From Haloferula sp. BvORR071 (GTDB lineage: Bacteria; Verrucomicrobiota; Verrucomicrobiia; Verrucomicrobiales; Akkermansiaceae), in contig NZ_BATP01000056.1 in NCBI RefSeq assembly GCF_000739615.1, positions 1 through 64,000 of the forward strand: a stretch of 64,000 nt of DNA, written 5' to 3'. Each line of letters starts with the position of its first letter. Position 1 is the stretch's first letter. The notes under the pieces were generated by a model. It did no database searches. It saw only the letters and a program-made list of their open reading frames with translations, and was not told where the DNA came from. Positions 16,382-24,293 of this stretch are shown piece after piece. Position numbers and translations under genes: made by a program.

Positions 16382-16469
16382 TGTGGAGTGCGGTGGCACG
16401 ACACCGCTTTGGCTGGGTGTGAAGCCGCTTCACTCCAACCCGTGGCCGTTGACCATCGCATGAACTTCC
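16382..16469. repeat. Dispersed repeat family B, full copy
   Basis: It begins tggagtgcggtggcacgaca and ends gaccatcgcatgaacttcc. Two near-identical copies lie at 19724-19810 and 19871-19953 and a diverged one at 2936-3012. It precedes the 38-bp tandem array. Confidence 0.75.
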
Positions 16470-16471
16470 AA

Positions 16472-16618
16472 TGCCCCCAAAGGGCAAACGCAAATAGCCC
16501 GGCCTCCAATGCCCCAAAAGGGCAAACGTCGAAAGCCCGGCCTCCAATGCCCCAAAGGGGCAAACGTCGAAAGCCCGGCCTCCAATGCCCCAAAGGGGCA
16601 AACGTCGATAGCCCAGGG
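16472..16618. repeat. Tandem array of a 38-bp unit, about four copies
   Basis: Units start at 16472, 16510, 16548 and 16586. Each opens with the small palindrome TGCCCCAAAGGGGCA or a one-base variant and ends agcccggcctccaa; the last unit changes to agcccagggtaagc. No spacers of unrelated sequence are present, so it is not a CRISPR array. Shorter versions of the same unit appear at 19805-19870 and 19958-20030, in the duplicated flank. Confidence 0.8.
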
Positions 16619-16867
16619 TAAGCAAGCGAAGCGCAGCGCAACCCTGGGTCAGCGCGGCCGAACTGGAATGCCCCCTGAAGGGGGGCACGTGGGCCACGCA
16701 TGCGGACACGCGGTGTATTGCCGCACTACGTGTGCCCCTTCAGGGCACGTTCTCCTTCGGTCAGGAACCCAGGGTTGCGCTCCGCTTACCCTGGGCTATC
16801 AACCTGCGCCCCTTTGGGGCTGGAGAGTCGCTCTCACCACACGCCCCTTCGGGGGTTGAGAGACACC
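16619..16867. repeat. Composite repeat flank downstream of the first FG-GAP gene
   Basis: The segment contains aagcaagcgaagcgcagcgc, gccccctgaaggggggcacg and a gcatgcggacacgcgg block. The same order recurs at about 20030-20130 beside the second FG-GAP gene. The ORFs over it are repeat translations, and no gene is seen. Confidence 0.65.
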
Positions 16868-19411
16868 TCACCTCACCACCGGCAGCTCCCCAGGCCACGC
16901 CACTTCCTTCACCTTCAGCGGCCGGCGCTTGCCGCCATCCGCCTGGGGATTCCGCAGGATGATCGTCGGCTGGCTGCCACCGCCGAGCAGGAAGTCCGTG
17001 TCGCGATCACCGTCGATGTCCAGGCCAGCGGCAAACCACTGTCCTGTTAGATCGATGAAGTGGTTGGTGAAGTCATACGCCTCGGAGAGCAGCGGGCCGC
17101 TGCGGGTCGGCTTGAGATAGCCCGAGGGGCTGAGCCATTCGCCGATGCCCTTCTTCAAGTTCACCGCCTTCAGGTCACCATCAAAATCCCCGAAGGCGAC
17201 ACCCGGCGCGACCTTCCCGGGCTGCAAGGCATGCGTGACCCACGCGCTCATATCACGCGCCGCGCGGCGGCCGGGATTGCTCAGCCAGCGCTCGGTGATG
17301 ATGGGATTGCCCAGCCCATCGCTGCTGCCGGACTCGCGGACCCACAGATCCAGGCGCTTGTCGGCATTCAGGTCTGCCAGCACCGCGGTGCCAGCCACCG
17401 TCGGATTCCCCAGGAAGTCATAGCGGGCGATTTGGATTGGCAGTTCCGCGGTTTCCTCGATGCCGCCGCGGCCGTCGTTGAAGGCGACCAGCATCGTCTT
17501 CGGCGGCTCGCTGCCCACGCCCGCACCATAGACCAGCGAGATGATGTCCGGCGCGCGGTCACCATCCAGATCACCCACGATCGTGCCACCGATGGTGGCC
17601 GGATTGCCGAGGAAATCCTCCATGCTTCCCAGGCCGACCAAGGTCCGCTGGCCCGGCGGGAAGCTGCCCTTCACATTCTCGAACCACTGGCCCCAGGCGA
17701 TCAGGTCGAGATCGCCATCACGATCCCAGTCGATGAAATCGTTGCTGCTGCCCGGGCCCACCCCGCTGTCGAAGGCCAGGCCGGGAGTATAGACCAGGCC
17801 TCCAGCCGGGATCACCGGCGGGATGAAAGAGCCATCCTTGCGCCCGCGCACCACCACCAGCGCGCTCTTGGGATTGGCCGGATCCGCGGGCAGGGGAGTG
17901 TAGCGGCAGACCAGATCGGGATACTTGTCCTTGTCGATCGGGACCGCGCCCAGGATCCGCAGCGTGGTGCCGGGGATCTGCAGCCCATTGATCACCACAC
18001 CCTCATCCGGGCCGGCGGCACCGCGATTGAAGTGAATGCGGTAGTCGCCGCTGGCATACGGCCCGCTGACCAGGTCCGGGCAGTGGTCCTGATTGAAGTC
18101 CGCGCTGAAGACCTGATACGCCGCGCCCGGGCCTTCCCACACCGTCTGCCCCGCCAGGAAGCCGGACGGCGAACCCCAGGCGATCGAGATAGTACGAGAT
18201 CCACCGTAGAAGGAGCCGGCAGCGGAGCTGGAATACACCAGGTCCTGCTGGCCGTCGCCATCCACATCGCCCAGATGAAGGAAGACCGTGGAGCCATCGG
18301 CGGCTCCTGGCAAGGGCTGGCGGGAGAGCGGCTCGGCGGAATCGAAAGCGATGCTGACCAGCTCATAGCCGCTCTGGTCCTCCGTGGGCACGATCGCATG
18401 CAGCAGCGCCGATTGCCCCGCACGCGCGACCACCTTGTGGTAGGTCGGATACTGCAAGTCGACCAGCGCCGCGGGCGTCTCCTGCGGGCTGAAATTCCAG
18501 CCGCCGAGGTTCTTCTGCCAGCTGAAATCCGAACTCAGGATATCGGTCCGGCCATCGCCATCCAGATCCAGCCACTGGGTCTTGGCATAGACATCCTGCA
18601 GGATCCGCGGCGTGCCGCTATAGGTCTGGTGCGTCAGCCGCTCGTAGAATCGCACCTTGTCATCGCGGGTCTCCACACAGAGGTCGTAATCACCGTCGCC
18701 ATCGATGTCGTGGGACTCCACATGATTGATCTCCGCCGTATCGAAGTAGGAAGCATTGATCACGAATGCTTCCAGGAAGCGCTGGCCCACGGTGCCGCCA
18801 TTGCGCTTGTAGATCGACATCGTGGCGGTGCCAGCACCCTCGGCGTCGAAGGCCTGGAAGAGATAAGTCTGCCCGGTGCCTTCGAGATCGACCCGCTGCC
18901 ACGGCGAGTTCGCGAAGCCCCTGAGCTCAAGCGGCACGACCGGAGCGGCGTTACCATCGTCCAGCAAGTCAGGGGTGAGGGCGAGCGGCAGGTAGAGGCT
19001 TTGCTGCGGCGAGTAGCGGCGGCTCACGAAGATCTCCGGCTTCGAATCGCCGGTGAGATTCACCACCGCCGCGGAATCCTCCAGGGTTTGTCCGGCATCG
19101 GTGGGAGCGAGATGAACAAGCCGCAGCCTGCCGAATTGGCGGCCGCCTTGATTCTCGATCCAGTAGGCGTGCGGATCCCCCGGCACGGCCGTGCTGTTAT
19201 TCGGCAGGTGGACCAGGTCCAGATTTCCATCGCCATCCAGATCGGCCACCGTGAAATAGGTGGCATGCGTGGAGAAGTCACTTGAGGGGCTGATGAAATC
19301 GATCCGCGGTGGCGTGGTGTAGTCCGTGTCACCACCGGCTGCCCAAGTGGACGCGGGGAATGTCAGGACGAGGAAGGATAGAGGAAGGGCCCGGGGGTAG
19401 AGGAGCGGCAT
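16868..19411 (-). CDS. Secreted FG-GAP/VCBS beta-propeller protein, copy 1
   Basis: The 847-aa protein starts with a signal peptide (ALPLSFLVLTFPASTWAAGG). Throughout there are FG-GAP/EF-like calcium loops of the DxDGDxxxDL type, for example VADLDGDGNLDLVHL, GDVDGDGQQDLVYS, DWDRDGDLDLIAW, GDLDGDRAPDIISL and DIDGDRDTDFLLGG. This predicts an extracellular, calcium-stabilised beta-propeller pair; the family includes adhesins, lyases and secreted proteins of unknown role. It has the same length as, and aligns block by block with, the gene at 20171-22714, so it belongs to a tandem duplication. No catalytic domain is visible. Confidence 0.85.
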   Translation of the reverse strand: MPLLYPRALPLSFLVLTFPASTWAAGGDTDYTTPPRIDFISPSSDFSTHATYFTVADLDGDGNLDLVHLPNNSTAVPGDPHAYWIENQGGRQFGRLRLVHLAPTDAGQTLEDSAAVVNLTGDSKPEIFVSRRYSPQQSLYLPLALTPDLLDDGNAAPVVPLELRGFANSPWQRVDLEGTGQTYLFQAFDAEGAGTATMSIYKRNGGTVGQRFLEAFVINASYFDTAEINHVESHDIDGDGDYDLCVETRDDKVRFYERLTHQTYSGTPRILQDVYAKTQWLDLDGDGRTDILSSDFSWQKNLGGWNFSPQETPAALVDLQYPTYHKVVARAGQSALLHAIVPTEDQSGYELVSIAFDSAEPLSRQPLPGAADGSTVFLHLGDVDGDGQQDLVYSSSAAGSFYGGSRTISIAWGSPSGFLAGQTVWEGPGAAYQVFSADFNQDHCPDLVSGPYASGDYRIHFNRGAAGPDEGVVINGLQIPGTTLRILGAVPIDKDKYPDLVCRYTPLPADPANPKSALVVVRGRKDGSFIPPVIPAGGLVYTPGLAFDSGVGPGSSNDFIDWDRDGDLDLIAWGQWFENVKGSFPPGQRTLVGLGSMEDFLGNPATIGGTIVGDLDGDRAPDIISLVYGAGVGSEPPKTMLVAFNDGRGGIEETAELPIQIARYDFLGNPTVAGTAVLADLNADKRLDLWVRESGSSDGLGNPIITERWLSNPGRRAARDMSAWVTHALQPGKVAPGVAFGDFDGDLKAVNLKKGIGEWLSPSGYLKPTRSGPLLSEAYDFTNHFIDLTGQWFAAGLDIDGDRDTDFLLGGGSQPTIILRNPQADGGKRRPLKVKEVAWPGELPVVR

Positions 19412-19516
19412 GCGTGAGCGAGTTATCTTGTTCTGGCGGTGAGCTTGGGAGGGGAGGGGACTGCGTCAATGCTTTCCGGGCCGTGGAAGGGCGCAGATCT
19501 CCCGATTCATCCGGAC

Positions 19517-19550
19517 TTCTTTGCCTTTTCATCCGGAATTCAAAGTTCAG
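19517..19550. promoter_or_regulatory. Conserved upstream block of FG-GAP copy 1
   Basis: ttctttgccttttcatccgg followed by attcaaagttcag closely matches 22807-22841 upstream of copy 2. The position (about 105 bp before the start codon) and its conservation inside an otherwise diverged spacer suggest a promoter or operator element on the minus strand. Confidence 0.45.
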
Positions 19551-19597
19551 CCTGAAGCGGTTGGGCGAGCTGGCGCGCCTTTCGCGGGAGATGCTAC

Positions 19598-19786
19598 TTG
19601 CCGTTTCCTCTTCTCCTCCTGCTGCTCACCTTCCTGCTTTGGCTCGCCGCCCTGGCATGGCGCGCCCGGCGCCTGAGCAAGCTCGAACGAGCTGAGGCCC
19701 CAATTCCCCAAAAGGGCAAAACTGTGGAGTGCGGTGGCACGACACTGCTTTGGCTTGGTGTGAAGCCGCTTCACTCCAACCCGTGA
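19598..19786 (+). CDS. Possible small membrane protein running into a repeat
   Basis: From TTG 19598 a 62-aa frame begins with a very hydrophobic helix (PFPLLLLLLTFLLWLAALAW) and a basic stretch, then enters repeat family B at about 19724. The N-terminal 40 residues look like a real single-pass protein; the rest is repeat translation. It may be a truncated gene whose 3' end was replaced by the repeat, or chance. Confidence 0.25.
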   Translation: MPFPLLLLLLTFLLWLAALAWRARRLSKLERAEAPIPQKGKTVECGGTTLLWLGVKPLHSNP

Positions 19787-20170
19787 CCGTTGACCATCGC
19801 ATGAACTTCCCAATGCCCCAAAAGGTCAAACGCGATAGCCCGGCCTTCAATGCCCCAAAGGGGCAAAACTGTGGAGTGCGGTGGCACGACACCGCTTTGG
19901 CTTGGTGTGAAGCCGCTTCACTCCAACCCGTGGCCGTTGACCATCGCATGAACTTCCCAATGCCCAAAAGGGCAAACGCGATGGCCCGGCCTTCAATGCC
20001 CCAAAGGGGCAAACGTGAATAGCCCAGGGTGAGCAAGCGAAGCGCAGCGCAACCCTGGGTTACAGGCACCCGATGACCATGCCCCCTGAAGGGGGGCACG
20101 TAGGTCGCGCATGCGGACGCGCGGAGTTTACTCCAACCACCTGCACCCCTTTTGATGCCGAAGAACCACC
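19724..20170. repeat. Composite repeat flank between the two FG-GAP genes
   Basis: This holds two full family B copies (19724-19810 and 19871-19953), each followed by a truncated 38-bp unit, then the aagcgaagcgcagcgcaacc and gccccctgaaggggggcacg blocks. The order mirrors 16382-16867, showing that non-coding flank was copied with the gene. No gene is seen. Confidence 0.75.
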
Positions 20171-22714
20171 TCACCTCACCACCGGCAGGCTCCCCAGCCA
20201 CTCCACTGCCTTTGCCTTCACGGGCTTGCGTTTGCCGGCTTCCGCGGAGGGATTGTAGAGGACGACCTCCGGGAAGCCTCCACCGCCGAAAATGAAATCC
20301 GTGTCCCGATCCCCATCGATGTCCACGCCGCCATCAAAGCCGGCCTTGGTCAGGTTGAGGAACCCATTCGTGAAATCATAGGGCCCGGAGAAGATTGGTC
20401 CAGGTTTGGTGGACTGCAGGTAGCCCCAGGGGCTGAGCCACTCACCGCTGTTCTTCTTCAGGTTCACCGCCTTGCGGTCGCCATCGAAGTCGCCGAAAGC
20501 CACGCCGGGCGTTACCTTGTCGCCGCCGGCGGGCAGCTTTGAGGCTACCCAAGTGTTCATCGCTCGCGCCGTGCGGCGGCCGGGATTGCGCAGCCAGCGG
20601 TCCTTGGTGACGGGATTGCCAAGGCTGTCCGCGCCAGTGACCTCGCGCACCCATAGGTCCAGGCGTTTGTCGGCGTTCAGGTCCGCGAGAACAGCAGTGC
20701 CCGTCATCGTCGGATTGCCCAGAAAATCATAGTTGGCCAATTGGATCGGCAGCTCGATGGTTTCCTCGATGCCGCCGCGGCCATCGTTGAAGGCGACCAG
20801 CATGTGATCCGGCGCTTGATTCCCCGTGCCCGTGCCATGCACCAGCGAGATGATGTCGAGTGCGCGATCCCCATCAATATCGCCGGTGATGGTGCCCCCG
20901 ATGGTGGCGGGGTTGCCTAGGAAATCCGGGATCGTACCCAGCTCCACCAGCAGGCGGTGGCCCGCGGGGAAGCTGCCATTCACATTCTCATGCCACTGGC
21001 CCCAGGAGACGAGGTCGAGGTCTCCATCGCGGTCCCAATCGACGAAGTTCTCGTTTTGCATGCCGCCACCGTCCAGCATCTGGCCCGGCGTGAAGACCAG
21101 GCCGCCAGCCGGGACGACCGGGGCGATGAAGGAGCCGTCCTTCCGGCCGCGCACGACCACGATGGCTTGCTCCGGGCCATCCTCGTCCACGGGCAGGCGC
21201 GTGTAGCTGCACACCAGATCGGGATACTTGTCCTTGTCGATGCGCGCGGAGCCGAGGATGCGGAGCTCGGTGCCGGGGATTTCCAGTCCATTGATCAGCT
21301 CGCCGTCTTCCAAGGGACTGTTGCTCACGCCGGCATTGTAGCGAATGCGGTAGCTGCCCAGCGCGTCCGGCCCGCTGACGAGATCCGGGAGCATGTCCCC
21401 ATTGAAGTCCGCGGCGAAGGTGCGGCTGTAGGGCGAGGGCCCGACATATACCTGCTGCGGCGCGGAGAAGCCGGAGGCAGAACCCCAAGCGGTCACGATG
21501 ATACGGGAACCGTAGTAGGAAGGATACCCCGCGGAATAGGCATACACCAGGTCCACGTGGCCGTCCCCATCCAGATCGCCATAGTGAAGGGTCGTCGGGA
21601 AGCGATTCGGGTCACCCGGCGCGGTCTCGCGGATGAGCGGCGTGGCGGAGTCGAAGGGGACCACGATTCGCTCGTAGGCGGTCTGGTCTTCATTCAGGAC
21701 GATGGCATGCACCAGGGCCGATTGCCCCGCGCGCGGCACCACTTTCTCAAAAGAGGCGTAGGCCAGCAGCTCATGCGCGGGTGAGGGCTCGTGCAGGGTG
21801 AAGTTCCAGTTGCCGAGGTTCTCGTGCCAACTGTAGTCGGGCTGCAGGATGTCGCGGCGGCCGTCGCCATTCACATCGATCCAGGTGGAGTGGGAATCCA
21901 CACCCGGGAAGAGCCGCGGCTCGAACTGGGAGCTGCCGAGGTATTCGCGCTCGAAGATCCGCATTACGTCGTCGCTGCAAGCCACGCAGAGATCGCCGTC
22001 ACCGTCGCCATCCACATCGCTGGCATCGAAATCAACCACGTCCTGGGGATCGAAATACCGGGAGGTGACCTCCCATGCCTGCTGGAAGGGATCGCCGACG
22101 GATCCCCCATTGCGCTTGTAGGCTCTCACCGTGGTTTGATCTGCCCCGGCGGCACCGTTGATCGAGACGATATAGGGATTCCCCGTGCCATCGAAATCGA
22201 CCAGATCCCAAGGGATGGACGAGGCACCGGCGACGCGCGTGGGCACGATGGGTGCAGGGGCATCCTCAGTTAGGCCGGGCGAAAGCGCGAACGGCGTGTA
22301 GGAGCTGATGGACGGGAGCATGCGGCGGCTTACGAAGATCTCCGGCTTGGAGTCGCCGATCATATCCCACACCACCGCTCCCTCCAGGGTCTGTCCGGAA
22401 TCGGTGGGCCCGAGATGAATGAGCCGCAGCGGCCCGAACTGGCGATTGCCAAGGTTCTCGATCCAGTAGGCATGCGGATCGCCCTCCTGATCGCTGCCGC
22501 CTTGAGGCTGGTGGACCAGGTCCTGGTCACCATCATCATCGAGATCGGCCGCGGTGAATTGGCTGGAAGCAGTCGAGAAGGTCCGCGAAGGGCTGAGCAG
22601 ATCGATCCGCGGCGGGGTCGTGACGTCGGTATCCGCGGCCGGGGCCAGCCTCGCGTAGGTAAAACTCAGGGCAAAGAGGGATAGGGGAAACGCGCGAGGG
22701 TGGGGGAACGGCAT
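20171..22714 (-). CDS. Secreted FG-GAP/VCBS beta-propeller protein, copy 2
   Basis: The 847-aa protein has a signal peptide (FPLSLFALSFTYARLAPAAD) and the same series of DxDGDG loops as copy 1 (AADLDDDGDQDLVHQ, GDLDGDGHVDLVYA, DWDRDGDLDLVSW, GDIDGDRALDIISL, DIDGDRDTDFIFGG). It is probably an extracellular calcium-binding propeller. The two copies share an identical length, near-identical C-terminal half and more variable first 400 residues, which suggests diversification of one face after duplication. The first gene downstream of its promoter in the other direction is gluconokinase, which is unlikely to be functionally linked. Confidence 0.85.
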   Translation of the reverse strand: MPFPHPRAFPLSLFALSFTYARLAPAADTDVTTPPRIDLLSPSRTFSTASSQFTAADLDDDGDQDLVHQPQGGSDQEGDPHAYWIENLGNRQFGPLRLIHLGPTDSGQTLEGAVVWDMIGDSKPEIFVSRRMLPSISSYTPFALSPGLTEDAPAPIVPTRVAGASSIPWDLVDFDGTGNPYIVSINGAAGADQTTVRAYKRNGGSVGDPFQQAWEVTSRYFDPQDVVDFDASDVDGDGDGDLCVACSDDVMRIFEREYLGSSQFEPRLFPGVDSHSTWIDVNGDGRRDILQPDYSWHENLGNWNFTLHEPSPAHELLAYASFEKVVPRAGQSALVHAIVLNEDQTAYERIVVPFDSATPLIRETAPGDPNRFPTTLHYGDLDGDGHVDLVYAYSAGYPSYYGSRIIVTAWGSASGFSAPQQVYVGPSPYSRTFAADFNGDMLPDLVSGPDALGSYRIRYNAGVSNSPLEDGELINGLEIPGTELRILGSARIDKDKYPDLVCSYTRLPVDEDGPEQAIVVVRGRKDGSFIAPVVPAGGLVFTPGQMLDGGGMQNENFVDWDRDGDLDLVSWGQWHENVNGSFPAGHRLLVELGTIPDFLGNPATIGGTITGDIDGDRALDIISLVHGTGTGNQAPDHMLVAFNDGRGGIEETIELPIQLANYDFLGNPTMTGTAVLADLNADKRLDLWVREVTGADSLGNPVTKDRWLRNPGRRTARAMNTWVASKLPAGGDKVTPGVAFGDFDGDRKAVNLKKNSGEWLSPWGYLQSTKPGPIFSGPYDFTNGFLNLTKAGFDGGVDIDGDRDTDFIFGGGGFPEVVLYNPSAEAGKRKPVKAKAVEWLGSLPVVR

Positions 22715-22806
22715 CGGGGAGCGTGTTATGTATCTGGAAGAGAGCTGAGGGGAGCGCTGGAGCTCGTCAACGCTATACGGGGCGGGGGAGGTCGGTTAAC
22801 CGGGCG

Positions 22807-22841
22807 TTTCTTTGACTTTTCATCCGGTCTTCACAGTTCAG
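22807..22841. promoter_or_regulatory. Conserved upstream block of FG-GAP copy 2
   Basis: ttctttgacttttcatccgg followed by tcttcacagttcag is the counterpart of 19517-19550. It lies about 95 bp upstream of the copy 2 start and also just ahead of the divergent gluconokinase gene. Confidence 0.45.
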
Positions 22842-22863
22842 AGTCCGGCCTGAGAATTTCCCC

Positions 22864-23340
22864 ATGAGAATCATCCTCGCCGGCGTCAGCGGCAGCGGCA
22901 AAACCACCATCGGCACCTTGCTGGCCGAAGCGCTCCACTGCCCCTTCGCCGATGCCGATGGCTTCCACCCGCCGGAGAATATCGCGAAGATGAGCGCTGG
23001 CATCCCGCTCACCGATGAAGACCGCGCCGCCTGGCTCGATGCCCTCGGTGACTATCTCGTCACGCACGATCCGATCATCCTCGCCTGCTCCGCGCTGAAG
23101 AAGAAATACCGCGATCAGCTCCGCGCCTTCACCGCCCCCGAGCCCATCCGCTTCATCGTCCTCACCGCCGCGCCCTCCGTCCTCCGTGAGCGCCTCGACG
23201 AACGCGCCGCAGAAGGCGAACACTTCATGCCCGCCAGCCTGCTAGACTCGCAACTCGCGACGCTCGAACTCGGCGACGACGTCGAGATCATCGATAACAC
23301 CGCCACCCCGGAAGACGTGGTGACGCGGATCTTCACCTAG
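22864..23340 (+). CDS. gntK: Gluconokinase
   Basis: The 158-aa protein has the family's usual length. Walker A is GVSGSGKTT at 7-15; the substrate region DADGFHPPENIAKMSAGIPL and the ACSALKKKYRDQLR helix are diagnostic of GntK-type kinases. It phosphorylates D-gluconate with ATP to 6-phosphogluconate, feeding the pentose phosphate or Entner-Doudoroff pathway in the cytoplasm. No gluconate permease or dehydratase is adjacent. Its stop codon TAG lies within the 18-bp repeat that bounds the island on its right, so an insertion has landed precisely at the 3' end of the gene without breaking it. Confidence 0.93.
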   Translation: MRIILAGVSGSGKTTIGTLLAEALHCPFADADGFHPPENIAKMSAGIPLTDEDRAAWLDALGDYLVTHDPIILACSALKKKYRDQLRAFTAPEPIRFIVLTAAPSVLRERLDERAAEGEHFMPASLLDSQLATLELGDDVEIIDNTATPEDVVTRIFT

Positions 23341-23353
23341 CAGCCTGTTGAAA
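23336..23353 (+). mobile_element. Left terminal inverted repeat of the island (18 bp)
   Basis: CCTAGCAGCCTGTTGAAA is the exact reverse complement of 26616-26633. The CTAGCAGCCTGTTGAAA type of end resembles termini of IS1182-family elements, and the fragment of such a transposase lies just inside it. Confidence 0.7.
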
Positions 23354-23467
23354 AACTCGCCATCCGGTTTAGGCGCAGTAGTGTCGGCGATTTTTCTCAG
23401 ATCGGAGCATGAGGTGCGGGGAGCCGCCTCACCTGGCGGACGGCGACCGGATCGAAGCCGATCCATG

Positions 23468-23682
23468 TCAATAGCAGGCGCATGGCGCATGCACGGCGGC
23501 ATATGCCGCCGCCAGCCACTGCTTCGGCGTGCCATGTCCCGTGAGGCGACGCATCAGCAGCGACAGGTTGTAAGCCAGCACCTCGCCGAGCTTGCGGTCA
23601 GGTTCTCGCGGCCGCGCAACGTCGCCCGCCTCAAGCTCCCATGGTCGAGCACATGGCAAAAGCTCCGTTCGAGAGCCGCTCT
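23468..23682 (-). pseudogene. Decayed C-terminal fragment of an IS1182-like transposase
   Basis: Reading the minus strand, one frame gives LERSFCHVLDHGSLRRATLR then GRENLT. A neighbouring frame continues with LGEVLAYNLSLLMRRLTG and HGTPKQWLAA before a stop at 23468. Together these match the conserved C-terminal end of IS1182-type transposases (E-R-x-F...RG-x-EN...N-L-x-L-L-M-R...G-T-P). A frameshift at about 23595-23610 splits the fragment and the N-terminal catalytic part is missing, so it is inactive. It sits about 115 bp inside the left terminal repeat, as a transposase C-terminus should. Confidence 0.7.
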
Positions 23683-23822
23683 GCGCCTTTCTCTGCAGCT
23701 TGTTGGACGAAGTTCTCACGGCGGGCGGACTTTTATCCGCAGGCGGAGGCGCTATCCATGGAGTGACGGCGGATTATCGCAGAAACCGGGCGCTATAGGC
23801 CCGAAAGGGATATCAGTAAGGG

Positions 23823-24287
23823 TCAATCCGCTGCGTCGGAATTTCTTAAGCGAAAGCGGAATTCAGGGGTATCGCAACATGCTGCACAATATCCATTTTG
23901 AATATCCAGGAGTTCCTCGGAGCGGTTGGTGTCAATCAAATTGATCCAGTGGGGCGCATTGCGCCGTGCTTCAAGGTAAGTCTCCCGATCTGTAATGACA
24001 TGCCGCGGATTAAAGTCCGTAAGGAAATCGACATAATTCTCCCTTAGCCATTGGAGATCCCAAGGGTATCCCTCGAACTGAGCCGTGAAATTTGAAAGTG
24101 GAGTGAAACCGATGCCTCTTTGGGCCATAGCATCTTCCAGTCTCCTGCCAACCAGCTTTCCCTTACCCTCCTCCAAGGTGGCATAGCTATACCGTGCCAG
24201 TCCCGGACAAATAGGAAGTTTTGTGGTGGTGCGGCAGCTCGGGAAGCAAAGGATCGAGACGGCAGCGAGGATCGAGTGGATCTTCAT
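23823..24287 (-). CDS. Putative lipoprotein of unknown function in the island
   Basis: The 154-aa protein has a short signal peptide with a lipobox-like CFPSC (acylated Cys at 18), so it is probably an envelope lipoprotein. The remainder is mixed and has no family I recognise; WINLIDTNRSEELLDIQNGY near the C-terminus is a useful search string. It begins 6 bp after the stop of the 516-aa gene, so the two form an operon. Codon usage is less GC-biased than the genes around the island, consistent with horizontal acquisition. Confidence 0.6.
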   Translation of the reverse strand: MKIHSILAAVSILCFPSCRTTTKLPICPGLARYSYATLEEGKGKLVGRRLEDAMAQRGIGFTPLSNFTAQFEGYPWDLQWLRENYVDFLTDFNPRHVITDRETYLEARRNAPHWINLIDTNRSEELLDIQNGYCAACCDTPEFRFRLRNSDAAD

Positions 24288-24293
24288 TGACTT

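Noticed and set aside
16472-16618. Tandem repeats suspected as a CRISPR array
   Set aside because: Units are directly adjacent without unique spacers and no cas gene lies nearby.
17060-19285. 741-aa forward frame antisense to FG-GAP copy 1
   Set aside because: Composition is that of an antisense GC-rich frame and the minus-strand frame has clear calcium-loop repeats and a signal peptide.
23348-23944. 198-aa forward frame in the island
   Set aside because: Antisense to the transposase fragment, Arg-rich, no family and no support from codon bias.
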